A stretch of DNA of 8,425 nucleotides from Pseudodesulfovibrio sp. (GCA_022712815.1 JAFLJW010000081.1:1-8425); one strand, 5' to 3'. Positions 1 to 6,648 are shown, counted from the first letter of the stretch. Program-made: numbers and translations. Notes: generated from the letters alone by a model not told the origin.

Positions 1-330
1 AGGAAGGCCGTGGAAAAGACAGGCGGCTTTGATCTGCGCTATACTCCCTCGCAATTCGACGATCTGGACCGTGATTTGCGCTCGGCACTGGACGGTATGC
101 CAGCCCTTTACGCGGGAGAGCTTGCCGTCCGGCATGTGCAGCATTCCAGTCTCGCCAAATCGCAGACATCCAGACAGATCGGTCATGTCATGGGCAACAA
201 ATTCAAGCTCGATACCAAGTACACCGACGATGAGCTGACCAAGCTGGGACGCGAGAACTCGCAGAGGCTATGGACCGATCTGGAAGTGAAACACAATTTT
301 CTGGTTGACCGGATCGGTTTTGGTACTTAG
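1..330 (+). CDS. Unknown protein, 106 aa or the C-terminal end of a longer one
   Basis: I do not recognise this protein. A GTG at position 10 is preceded by AGGAAGG at 1-7, with AGGA placed five bases before it. That looks like a ribosome binding site and would give a complete 106-residue protein. However, the same frame is open back to base 1, so the gene could equally begin upstream of the window; the entry is drawn from base 1 for that reason. The product is soluble, charged and probably mostly helical (for example the DDLDRDLRSAL stretch near residues 17-27). It has no signal peptide, membrane segment or cysteine. It ends with TAG at 328-330. The next gene starts 47 bases later on the same strand, so the two could be co-transcribed. 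No function can be assigned. Confidence 0.55.
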   Translation, partial: RKAVEKTGGFDLRYTPSQFDDLDRDLRSALDGMPALYAGELAVRHVQHSSLAKSQTSRQIGHVMGNKFKLDTKYTDDELTKLGRENSQRLWTDLEVKHNFLVDRIGFGT

Positions 331-377
331 TTGTTTCTGACCGTTTCAGTACGGATTAAAGCAACGAGGATATGCCC

Positions 378-704
378 ATGAAGGATGATGTTCGTGTATA
401 CGGTGATTTTCACCGCATCAGCCCTGAAATATTTGATAAGTTGAAGGATTCCATCCCTTTTGACCAAGTGGAATACGATGGCGATGTTTTGCGCGTGGAT
501 CACGAAGGGTGCTACCTGATGATCGACGATTTTATTGAGATGGTCAGGGATTTGTTGCCGGAAAACGGCTACGGGCATGTCGAGTACATCGACCATCTGG
601 ACTGGGTAGTCACTCGCTACACCATCAAACCCGGCAAGATCGAAGCGAAGAAAATACTCGTAGATAACGTGCTTGATGCATATATGCACGAACATGGCCT
701 GTGA
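378..704 (+). CDS. Unknown small acidic protein, 108 aa
   Basis: The family is not recognised. Two in-frame ATGs exist, at 372 and 378. The GAGGA Shine-Dalgarno sequence at 366-370 is one base from the first but seven bases from the second, so 378 is chosen (protein begins MKDDVRVYGDF). The product is soluble and acidic, with alternating short strands and helices: a charged N-terminal part, a central DHEGCYLMIDDFIEMVRDLL segment, and a lysine-rich stretch (KPGKIEAKK) followed by a C-terminal helix ending YMHEHGL. It has one cysteine and no signal peptide or membrane segment. It is transcribed in the same direction as the preceding unknown gene and runs tail-to-tail into the cold-shock gene, with 21 bases between stop codons. 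Coding confidence comes from the good ribosome binding site and plausible composition, not from homology. Confidence 0.6.
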   Translation: MKDDVRVYGDFHRISPEIFDKLKDSIPFDQVEYDGDVLRVDHEGCYLMIDDFIEMVRDLLPENGYGHVEYIDHLDWVVTRYTIKPGKIEAKKILVDNVLDAYMHEHGL

Positions 705-720
705 GAAAATGCCTGTTTTT
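693..720 (+). terminator. Weak terminator candidate after the 108-aa gene
   Basis: CATGGC at 693-698 can pair with GCCTG at 711-715, with one bulged T and a loop of about 12 bases. Five Ts follow at 716-720. The stem is short and overlaps the end of the coding sequence, so it may be chance. It sits where a terminator would be expected between two convergent genes. Confidence 0.25.
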
Positions 721-725
721 GTGAG

Positions 726-956
726 CTAGATTTGGGCGGATTGGGGGCTGGTCGTGAGCAAGTGGACATCCAAGGCCTTGGCACCGATTTCTTCATCCGA
801 AACAGAGTAGGATACTCGTTCGCCGGGTTCAAGGGTCTGAAAACCGTCACGGACGATCTCGGTGTAATGGACAAAGATGTCCAGCCCGTCATCCCCGGTG
901 ATGAAACCGAACCCTTTCTGGTCATTGAACCATGTCACTTCACCTTCACGTCGCAC
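726..956 (-). CDS. Cold-shock domain (CspA-family) protein, 76 aa
   Basis: This is a small single-domain nucleic-acid-binding protein of the CspA family, an OB-fold that binds single-stranded RNA or DNA and acts in the cytoplasm as an RNA chaperone. The diagnostic motifs are visible: GEVTWFN at residues 5-11, RNP1 KGFGFI at 14-19, RNP2 DIFVHY at 26-31, then GFQTLEPGERVSY at 38-50. At 76 residues it has the usual single-domain length plus a short polar tail. The GTG start at 954-956 is chosen because GGAGG (plus-strand 962-966) lies exactly five bases before it. A longer frame from a TTG at 992 would add 12 residues, but that TTG lies in the putative -10 box and is rejected. The region usually reading GxxGPxA is EEIGAKA here, and VKWFN is VTWFN, so it is a diverged paralogue. 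Whether it is cold-induced cannot be told; the leader is short, unlike the long cspA leader. Confidence 0.93.
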   Translation of the reverse strand: MRREGEVTWFNDQKGFGFITGDDGLDIFVHYTEIVRDGFQTLEPGERVSYSVSDEEIGAKALDVHLLTTSPQSAQI

Positions 957-961
957 GGCAG

Positions 962-966
962 CCTCC
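962..966 (-). promoter_or_regulatory. Ribosome binding site deciding the cold-shock protein start
   Basis: On the minus strand this reads GGAGG and ends five bases before the GTG at 954-956. It is a near-ideal Shine-Dalgarno match and fixes the start at the GTG rather than the upstream TTG. Confidence 0.8.
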
Positions 967-988
967 GGTAAAAAAAATCTGTTAGAAG

Positions 989-1017
989 ACAATACCCTCA
1001 GATGCGAACCTTTGCAA
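989..1017 (-). promoter_or_regulatory. Sigma70-type promoter candidate for the cold-shock gene
   Basis: Read on the minus strand, TTGCAA (plus-strand 1012-1017) and TATTGT (989-994) are separated by 17 bases, each matching four of six consensus positions. Transcription would begin near 981-983 and give a leader of about 25 bases that contains the GGAGG site. The promoter lies between the end of the ABC gene and the cold-shock gene, so the latter could be made independently of the upstream gene. Confidence 0.45.
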
Positions 1018-1027
1018 TGCTGACTTG

Positions 1028-2524
1028 CTATTTCGTTGACGTTGAAATTTCAAATTCTTCACGAGTCCCTGAAAATCGTAATCGACCATCTTCAAGCAGA
1101 AGCACCCTGTTTATGGCCGGGATTCGATCCTCGGCGTGATGCGTCACCAGTACGAGCGGTGTCCCGGCCTTGGCAAGGCGTTGCAGGATATTCCGTATGA
1201 GTGTGCGGGAGGATGCATCCAGGCCGGACAGGGGTTCATCGAGCAACAGCAGTTTCGGTCCCGGAGCCATGGCTCGTGCAAGGAAAACCCTGCGTTGCTG
1301 GCCGTAGGACATGTGCCGGAGCCGTCTGTCGCCCAGACCGGACAGCCCAACCCGTTTAAGCCACTCGGCAGCCCCCAGGAGTTCTTCGCTGGTGGGTTCG
1401 TCCAACATGCCGACACTGCCGCGATAGCCTGACATCACAGTTTCAGCGGCAGTCACTTCCCAGCCGAGTTCGCGGGCGTAGCTGGCCTGAAGCGCGGGAG
1501 ACACCACACCGATCAAAGGCCGGGCCTCATCCATGGTCAGGCCGCCAAGCCGTTTTATTTCACCTACCCCCTGCTCGTCGTCGGCATAGGGTGCCATCTC
1601 GCTTGTAATCAGCTTGAGCAGCGTGGACTTGCCAGCCCCGTTGTTGCCGAGCACTGACCACATTTCGCCGGGCAGGATTTCCCAATTTATTGAATGCAGG
1701 ATGCGCACGCCTTCGGAGACCACTGAAACATTTTTCATGCGCAAAAGAAATTCATAGCCCTGCTTTTTGTCGGCAATCGGCAGGTCACAGGCGATCATGT
1801 CCGGCGCGGTTTCCAGAAGTTCAGCAAGAGCATCTTCCCGTTTACCGCTCGCCTTGATTGAGCCAGCGTCCAGAACAAGGGCCTGAGCAATGCAATCCGG
1901 CAAGTCCCCGACCCGGTGTGCGGCGCAGACCAGAGTGGACCGTTGGCCGGCTTTGTCCAGAAGCGCGAGAACCTCGGCGCGAGACTGGGTGTCCAGCCCC
2001 TCCAGACATTCGTCGAGCAGGATGATGTCCGGCCCCGGGGCCAGTGCGCGAGCGATGAGCAGTTTGCGCACCTGTCCGGTGGAAAGCCTGCCCATCTCGC
2101 TCTCGGCCAGATCTTCGATGCCCAAATGGTCTATGATTTCGTCGGCTGCGGTTTCCTGCGCGAGAGTGGTTTCCTCGTACAGAAGCGGCGTGTCGAAAAA
2201 ACCGGCCAGAATAACCGAGCGGCCCGGTGTCCGGGCGGCGTGTAGAAAATAAAAATCCTGCATGTCAGCGGATACCAGCCCGATTCGCTGACGCAGGCCG
2301 AGTACGGTGTGCTGTGGACCATCGCCGAAATCATAGACGCGTTCACCGCCGCCATCCGGCATGAGTTCGCCGCGCAGGATTCGCAAGAGTGTGGTCTTGC
2401 CCGATCCGTTTGGACCGGTCACGGCCACATGTTCACCGCGTACAAGCTGCCATTTAAATGGCTTTATCAATCGCCTGCCGTTACGGGTCACAGAGACGTT
2501 ATTGAGTTGAATCAGAGGTTTCAT
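1028..2524 (-). CDS. Twin-ATPase ABC protein, ModF-like (498 aa)
   Basis: This is a soluble protein with two ABC nucleotide-binding domains in one chain and no membrane segment. The first domain has Walker A GPNGSGKTT (37-45), signature LSTGQ (147-151), Walker B IILLDE (167-172) and the switch histidine in AAH (203). The second has Walker A GNNGAGKST (293-301), signature MSYGQ (405-409), Walker B LLLLDE (425-430) and a switch histidine in THH (462). Both sites keep the residues needed to hydrolyse ATP. Length and order match the ModF (PhrA) group, which is about 490 residues in E. coli and linked by position to molybdate uptake. No permease, binding protein or other mod gene is nearby, so the substrate or partner is unknown. 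In domain 1, cysteine replaces the usual proline after Walker B (DECLEGLD); domain 2 has the normal DEPLSGLD. Other twin-ATPase, non-transport families such as ABCF are less likely, because the long interdomain arm is missing. The start ATG lacks a good Shine-Dalgarno sequence. Confidence 0.9.
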   Translation of the reverse strand: MKPLIQLNNVSVTRNGRRLIKPFKWQLVRGEHVAVTGPNGSGKTTLLRILRGELMPDGGGERVYDFGDGPQHTVLGLRQRIGLVSADMQDFYFLHAARTPGRSVILAGFFDTPLLYEETTLAQETAADEIIDHLGIEDLAESEMGRLSTGQVRKLLIARALAPGPDIILLDECLEGLDTQSRAEVLALLDKAGQRSTLVCAAHRVGDLPDCIAQALVLDAGSIKASGKREDALAELLETAPDMIACDLPIADKKQGYEFLLRMKNVSVVSEGVRILHSINWEILPGEMWSVLGNNGAGKSTLLKLITSEMAPYADDEQGVGEIKRLGGLTMDEARPLIGVVSPALQASYARELGWEVTAAETVMSGYRGSVGMLDEPTSEELLGAAEWLKRVGLSGLGDRRLRHMSYGQQRRVFLARAMAPGPKLLLLDEPLSGLDASSRTLIRNILQRLAKAGTPLVLVTHHAEDRIPAINRVLLLEDGRLRFSGTREEFEISTSTK

Positions 2525-2531
2525 GGGTGGT

Positions 2532-2560
2532 ATTGTCTCTTTTCAGGTGCAGAATGGCAA
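2532..2560 (-). promoter_or_regulatory. Promoter candidate for the ABC ATPase gene, possibly leaderless
   Basis: On the minus strand, TTGCCA (plus-strand 2555-2560, five of six consensus matches) and GACAAT (2532-2537, four of six) are spaced by 17 bases. Only seven bases separate the -10-like box from the ATG at 2522-2524, so transcription would start at or next to the start codon. The nearest purine-rich run, GAGA, is about 11 bases from the ATG and is a weak Shine-Dalgarno candidate. Confidence 0.4.
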
Positions 2561-2567
2561 CCCTTTC

Positions 2568-2593
2568 GCCTTGAAAAAATAAACAATTCAGGC
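2568..2593. repeat. Imperfect inverted repeat in the divergent control region
   Basis: GCCTTGAA at 2568-2575 and TTCAGGC at 2587-2593 form a seven-base-pair inverted repeat with one bulged T, around an AT-rich centre. It covers the -35 box and spacer of the rightward promoter candidate, the position an operator would take. It has no T-run and is unlikely to be a terminator. It may be chance. Confidence 0.25.
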
Positions 2594-2600
2594 CTATGCT
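2571..2600 (+). promoter_or_regulatory. Promoter candidate for the DUF362-hypF operon, possibly leaderless
   Basis: TTGAAA at 2571-2576 matches the -35 consensus at five of six positions. TATGCT at 2595-2600 matches the -10 at four of six, with an 18-base spacer. The -10 box ends six bases before the ATG at 2607, so the mRNA would begin at about the A of the ATG. There is no Shine-Dalgarno sequence before that ATG, which fits a leaderless message. Confidence 0.4.
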
Positions 2601-2606
2601 CGTTTC

Positions 2607-3524
2607 ATGAGTGAACGCGTCGCCATCGCCAGAATGCTGGAATACGAATCCACCTTGCTTGAATCGGCCACGGCCCTGATACTTGAAGAGGCTGGTCTGA
2701 GACCTGCTGTGGGCCAGCGGATTCTGGTCAAGCCCAACCTTGTCGCACCCGGCAATGCCCGTCATTGCTGCACCAATCCCCTGGTTGTCCGGGCTGCTTG
2801 CGCCTATCTGCTCGACCGCGGAGCCAGGGTCACGGTGGCTGATTCCCCGGCCTTTGGACCGGCCTCCCATGTGGCGCGGGCCTTTGGGCTGGCAAAAGCA
2901 GTGGGTGAACTCGGTCTCAAGGTACAGAGTCTCAAACGGGCCGTACCACTTGAATTATCAGGCGGCGGGACGATTGGATTGTCGCAAGACGCACTGGAAG
3001 CGGATCTTATTCTCAATATTCCGAAGCTCAAGGTCCATTGCCAGATGGTCATGTCCGGCGCGGTCAAGAATATGTTTGGCTGCGTGGTCGGATTTCGCAA
3101 GGCCCTTGCCCACAACAAGCTGGGCCAGAGTCATGACGTGTTCCGCTCCATGCTCATGGATGTCTATCTGGCTTTGCCGAAAACCGTGCATCTCATGGAC
3201 GCAATCCATCCCCTGCACAAGGATGGTCCCATCAATGGCGAACCTTTTGAACTCGGATTGTTGGTCGCCTCGAACAACGGCATCGCCATCGACACAACCG
3301 CCTATGGCATCCTCGGCCTGCTGCCGGAGCAGATTCCCCTGTGGAGTGAAGCCCTGAAACGGAATATGGCCGGCGCCGATCCGTCCGGGATAGAGTATCC
3401 GCTGGAAAAGCCCGCACTCTTCGACGTCACCGGCTTTGAAATGTCCCCGGTTCGTGATCTGGACTTCTATCTCATGCGAATCATCAAGGGCCGCATTCGC
3501 AGCCTCCTGAAACACTTCACATAA
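2607..3524 (+). CDS. DUF362 family protein without ferredoxin domain (305 aa)
   Basis: The sequence has the hallmarks of the DUF362 family: VKPNLV at residues 41-46, TNP at 56-58, ADSP at 78-81, NIPKLKVH at 137-144, SGAVKNMFG at 150-158 and MDAI at 197-200. Many family members carry a C-terminal pair of 4Fe-4S clusters. This one does not, and its few cysteines (54, 55, 65, 145, 159) do not form a ferredoxin motif. The family's biochemical role is poorly defined, so none is asserted. There is no signal peptide, so it is probably cytoplasmic. The C-terminus is basic (IIKGRIRSLLKHF). It is the first gene of a same-strand set: hypF follows at about 30 bases, and no terminator lies between them. 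The start is ATG with no visible Shine-Dalgarno sequence; no better in-frame start is apparent, and the residues from VAIAR onward fit the family's usual N-terminal strand. Confidence 0.88.
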   Translation: MSERVAIARMLEYESTLLESATALILEEAGLRPAVGQRILVKPNLVAPGNARHCCTNPLVVRAACAYLLDRGARVTVADSPAFGPASHVARAFGLAKAVGELGLKVQSLKRAVPLELSGGGTIGLSQDALEADLILNIPKLKVHCQMVMSGAVKNMFGCVVGFRKALAHNKLGQSHDVFRSMLMDVYLALPKTVHLMDAIHPLHKDGPINGEPFELGLLVASNNGIAIDTTAYGILGLLPEQIPLWSEALKRNMAGADPSGIEYPLEKPALFDVTGFEMSPVRDLDFYLMRIIKGRIRSLLKHFT

Positions 3525-3554
3525 TTTTAATTGCCAATATTTCTTGCTGGCGGT

Positions 3555-5894
3555 ATGACACAAAGCATGGCTCTATCTATTCGCCATCGTTTCATTATCA
3601 CCGGACAGGTGCAGGGTGTGGGGTTTCGTCCCTTTGTCTACCGTATTGCCCTTGACAACGCGGTCACAGGTTCTGTCAACAATTCCTCCGAGGGAGTGAT
3701 CATCGAGGTTCAGGCCAGTCCTGAGCAGGTCAGCAACTTCGGCGAGGATCTGGTTGAAAAACTCCCGCCGCTGGCACAGATCGTTACTCTTGATTTTGAG
3801 GATCTCCCGCCTGTCGAGGGCGAGGAAGGGTTCACCATACTCAAGTCCACCGGCGGGGCAGGGCATTCCGTGCTGATCAGCCCGGATGTGGCTACCTGCC
3901 CGGAGTGTCTGGCAGAGATCGAAGACAAAACAAATCGCCGCTACCGGTATCCGTTCACCAATTGCACCAATTGCGGACCGCGCTACACAATCACCCGGTC
4001 CATTCCCTATGACCGGCCACAGACATCCATGGCCTGCTTTAAGCTCTGCCCGGATTGCCAGGCCGAGTATGATGACCCGCTCAATCGCCGGTTTCATGCC
4101 CAGCCCAATGCCTGCCCGCGCTGCGGCCCCAAAATGTGGTTGACGGATTCCGAGGGCGCAACCATCGCCCAGGGCGACGAGTCATTGCAGCGGCTTGCCA
4201 CGGAACTGAGTAAAGGCAGGATAGCTGCGGTCAAGGGGCTTGGCGGCTATCATCTGGTTTGTGACGCCGCGTCTGACAAGGCCGTTGCCCGGTTGCGAGA
4301 GCGCAAGCATCGCCCGGACAAACCGCTGGCGGTCATGGTTCCGAACATGGAGATCGCCCGCAAGCTGGCGGATATCAAGCCAGCGGAAGAAGAATGGCTG
4401 ACCGGCATCAAGCGGCCCATCGTGCTGGCCGCCAAGCACGAACCGTTCATGCTGTCCGAGCATGTTGCACCGGATACGAATTTCGTGGGAATCATGCTTC
4501 CCTACACTCCGTTGCACCATGTCCTTCTCAGGCTTTTTGACGAAGCCGTGGGCGATGTGGTTCCGGCTCTGGTCATGACTTCGGGTAACATGAGTTCTGA
4601 ACCGATCTCGCTGGGCAATCGTGAGGCCTTCAACCGACTCAGTGGATTGGCTGATTTTTTCCTGTTTCACAATCGGGATATCCTTATCCGTACTGATGAT
4701 TCGGTCGTCCGAATCAATCCCATGACAGGTGGGCCGATCATCATGCGCCGGGCGCGTGGTTTTGCCCCGGCACCGGTTTTCCTGTCCGAATCCGGCCCGA
4801 CAGTGCTTGGCACTGGCCCGGAACTGAAGTGCACGCTCTCCCTGACCAAAGGCGATCAGGCGTTTCCCAGTCAGCATATTGGCAACATGTCGAACCTTGA
4901 GACCATGGAGTTTTACGAGGAGATTCTGACACACATGCAGGATATCCTTCAGGTCAAACCGGAACTGATAGTGCGAGACCTGCACCCGGATTACATGACT
5001 TCCACTCTGGCCGACGACATGGGCAAGAAGCTTGGTCTTCCGGTGAAAACTCTCCAGCATCATTACGCGCACATTTACGCAGTGCTGGCTGATAACAAAT
5101 TTACCGGGCCGGTCATCGGACTGGCCCTGGACGGCACGGGTTACGGTGAGGACGGAACCATATGGGGCGGCGAATGCCTGATGGTCATGCCAGAGGAACT
5201 GGAACATCAGAGGCTGGCCCATTTTGCCCATATCCGACTGCCCGGCGGTGAGGCCGCGGTCAGGGAGCCGTGGCGTATCGCTCAGGCTGCGTTGTGGGAA
5301 ATCGGCGTGACCGAACCCGGCGCGTACCGCTGGCCGTGGCTGGACGATTTTGCAAAAGAAAGCAAATTTTTGCCGCAGATTCTTGAAAAGGGCATCAACG
5401 CACCCAAGACAAGCAGTTGTGGCCGATTGTTCGACGCAGTGGCCGCGCTGTGTGGACTGGGCAACACTATTTCCTATGAAGGGCAAGCCGCCATCCGGCT
5501 GGAAAAGGAGCAAGACATGAATGAGACCGGGGCCTATCCCTGTCCGCTCAAGTCAGATGACCCTGTTTCCCTTGATACGCACGCTCTGATAGCTGCCGTT
5601 CTCGACGATCTGAACAAAGGCGTGCCGGTTCCGATCATTGCCCGCCGTTTTCATCTGGGACTGATAAATGGCCTGATCGAAATGGCATTCGCCTTTTCCA
5701 CGTTGCTCGATATCCATCATATTGCCCTGTCCGGCGGTGTGATGCAGAACCTGACCATCGCTACAGAGTTGCCCATGGCCCTTCAGGGTGCCGGGTTGAT
5801 TCCGCTTGTTCATCAAAATGTGCCGCCCAATGACGGGTGCATATCCCTTGGACAGGCTGTCTGGGGGCAGAGGAAATTGTTGCTCGAAAAATAA
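3555..5894 (+). CDS. hypF: [NiFe]-hydrogenase maturation carbamoyltransferase HypF
   Basis: HypF uses carbamoyl phosphate and ATP to make carbamoyl adenylate and transfers the carbamoyl group to the C-terminal cysteine of HypE, where it becomes the cyanide ligand of the [NiFe] site. The complete architecture is present (numbering from the ATG at 3555). An acylphosphatase domain starts with GQVQGVGFRPF, with catalytic Arg25 and Asn43. Two zinc fingers have exact CX2CX18CX2C spacing, with cysteines 115, 118, 137, 140 and 165, 168, 187, 190. A YrdC-like domain follows (GRIAAVKGLGGYH, RPDKPLAVM). A Kae1-like carbamoyltransferase domain carries HHYAH at 502-506, LDGTGYGEDG near 525-534, and SGGVMQN at 726-732. 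The length of 779 residues is normal. An earlier TTG (3531) and a later ATG (3567) are possible starts; no candidate has a good Shine-Dalgarno sequence. No other hyp gene or hydrogenase gene is in the window. Confidence 0.98.
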   Translation: MTQSMALSIRHRFIITGQVQGVGFRPFVYRIALDNAVTGSVNNSSEGVIIEVQASPEQVSNFGEDLVEKLPPLAQIVTLDFEDLPPVEGEEGFTILKSTGGAGHSVLISPDVATCPECLAEIEDKTNRRYRYPFTNCTNCGPRYTITRSIPYDRPQTSMACFKLCPDCQAEYDDPLNRRFHAQPNACPRCGPKMWLTDSEGATIAQGDESLQRLATELSKGRIAAVKGLGGYHLVCDAASDKAVARLRERKHRPDKPLAVMVPNMEIARKLADIKPAEEEWLTGIKRPIVLAAKHEPFMLSEHVAPDTNFVGIMLPYTPLHHVLLRLFDEAVGDVVPALVMTSGNMSSEPISLGNREAFNRLSGLADFFLFHNRDILIRTDDSVVRINPMTGGPIIMRRARGFAPAPVFLSESGPTVLGTGPELKCTLSLTKGDQAFPSQHIGNMSNLETMEFYEEILTHMQDILQVKPELIVRDLHPDYMTSTLADDMGKKLGLPVKTLQHHYAHIYAVLADNKFTGPVIGLALDGTGYGEDGTIWGGECLMVMPEELEHQRLAHFAHIRLPGGEAAVREPWRIAQAALWEIGVTEPGAYRWPWLDDFAKESKFLPQILEKGINAPKTSSCGRLFDAVAALCGLGNTISYEGQAAIRLEKEQDMNETGAYPCPLKSDDPVSLDTHALIAAVLDDLNKGVPVPIIARRFHLGLINGLIEMAFAFSTLLDIHHIALSGGVMQNLTIATELPMALQGAGLIPLVHQNVPPNDGCISLGQAVWGQRKLLLEK

Positions 5895-5899
5895 GGGGG
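5893..5899 (+). promoter_or_regulatory. Ribosome binding site of the exported DUF3298-like gene
   Basis: AAGGGGG overlaps the hypF stop codon (5892-5894) and ends four bases before the ATG at 5904. It is the clearest Shine-Dalgarno sequence in the operon, and its placement suggests translation coupled to hypF. Confidence 0.7.
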
Positions 5900-5903
5900 C
5901 TTT

Positions 5904-6614
5904 ATGCGCCTTGGCACTGCCTTATTGATCTTGTTTCTCTTCATGTTTTGCTCTCCGGTTTCAGCCGCGCAGCGATTGAAAATATGCGCTCCAGCCGTTC
6001 TCTCCGAGATTCATATACCCCAGGAAACCGCAGGCTATTCCATAGACATCAAGTACCCGGTGCTTTGCGCGTCAAAAGCCAGCCGGGCCATCCGGGATTA
6101 CGTGACCAGCTCCTTGTCTTCTTTCAAGATGGAGTTCCCGGAACATGATCTCACAGCCTATCGCCACAAGCATCAGATGATTACCGGGTATGAGGTATGG
6201 GTAGCCGGGCGTGGCAGACTGGCATCGGTCAAACTTCAGGAAATGATCTATACCGGCGGCGCACACCCCAACAACTGGCCGGTCACCTGGATTTTTGACA
6301 TGGCGGACGGGCATGTACTTGATCTGGATGATATCTTCATCAGTAAACGTGACGCCCTGATCGAACTGGCATTGATTGTACGCGAAGTGCTGACAGAAAG
6401 CCTCGGAGACATGTATCTGCTGGATATGCTTGAAGATGGCACAATTCCGGCGGCAAGGAATTTCAATGATTTCGTTCTGAACGATGAGGGCGTGGTTTTC
6501 TTTTTCGCACCCTATCAGGTGGCTCCATACGCTGCCGGGCAGCAGGTGGTGACTGTCCCGTATGACCGGCTCGATGAGCTTCTCAAGCCTGAAATCAAGA
6601 CAATCCTGAAATGA
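5904..6614 (+). CDS. Exported DUF3298/RsiV-like protein (236 aa)
   Basis: The N-terminus is a typical Sec signal peptide: MR, a hydrophobic core at residues 4-16, then SPVSA with likely cleavage after Ala21. No proper lipobox surrounds Cys16, so a soluble periplasmic protein is more likely than a lipoprotein. The mature part resembles the DUF4163/DUF3298 arrangement known from RsiV and related exported proteins: a strand-rich N-terminal half, YTGGAHPN at 116-123, DLDDIF at 140-145, and FFAPYQVAPYAAGQ at 200-213, then a short C-terminal helix. Cys28 and Cys55 could form a disulfide in the periplasm. RsiV is a lysozyme-sensing anti-sigma factor, but this protein lacks a cytoplasmic anti-sigma region and no sigma factor gene is adjacent, so that role is not inferred. 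The nine-base gap after hypF makes co-transcription very likely. The family call is from motifs recognised by eye. Confidence 0.8.
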   Translation: MRLGTALLILFLFMFCSPVSAAQRLKICAPAVLSEIHIPQETAGYSIDIKYPVLCASKASRAIRDYVTSSLSSFKMEFPEHDLTAYRHKHQMITGYEVWVAGRGRLASVKLQEMIYTGGAHPNNWPVTWIFDMADGHVLDLDDIFISKRDALIELALIVREVLTESLGDMYLLDMLEDGTIPAARNFNDFVLNDEGVVFFFAPYQVAPYAAGQQVVTVPYDRLDELLKPEIKTILK

Positions 6615-6648
6615 AAAAAGGCCCGGAGCATTACGCTCCGGGCTTTTT
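6615..6648. terminator. Strong bidirectional intrinsic terminator
   Basis: GCCCGGAGC at 6621-6629 pairs perfectly with GCTCCGGGC at 6635-6643 around the loop ATTAC. Five Ts follow at 6644-6648, and a run of As at 6614-6619 precedes the stem. Because the A-run becomes a T-run on the other strand, the same hairpin can end both the hypF operon and the convergent chemoreceptor gene. It starts directly after the stop codon at 6612-6614. Confidence 0.93.

Noticed and set aside
322..353. Interrupted inverted repeat (GTACT ... AGTAC with inner CTGA/TCAG) between the two unknown genes
   Set aside because: The stems are only 4-5 bases with mismatched spacing and no T-run, so it supports neither a terminator nor an operator.
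327..695. Minus-strand open frame of 122 codons opposite the 108-aa gene
   Set aside because: The plus-strand frame has a well-placed GAGGA site and a better amino-acid composition. The minus frame starts within the other gene's end and has no good ribosome binding site. As neither has a known homologue, some doubt remains.
1012..1028. GCAA/TTGC inverted repeat downstream of the ABC gene as a terminator
   Set aside because: The stem is four base pairs and no T-run follows on the minus strand; no terminator can be supported between the ABC and cold-shock genes.
2596..2610. Tiny upstream frame (ATG CTC GTT TCA TGA) overlapping the DUF362 start codon
   Set aside because: It has no ribosome binding site, overlaps the putative -10 box, and would lie outside the mRNA if transcription starts at the ATG. 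Such a short frame is expected by chance.
4182..5513. Long minus-strand open frame of 443 codons inside hypF
   Set aside because: It lies wholly antisense to a hypF whose motifs are intact. Its translation has no recognisable domain and is rich in His, Gln and Arg, as expected for the shadow of a GC-biased gene.
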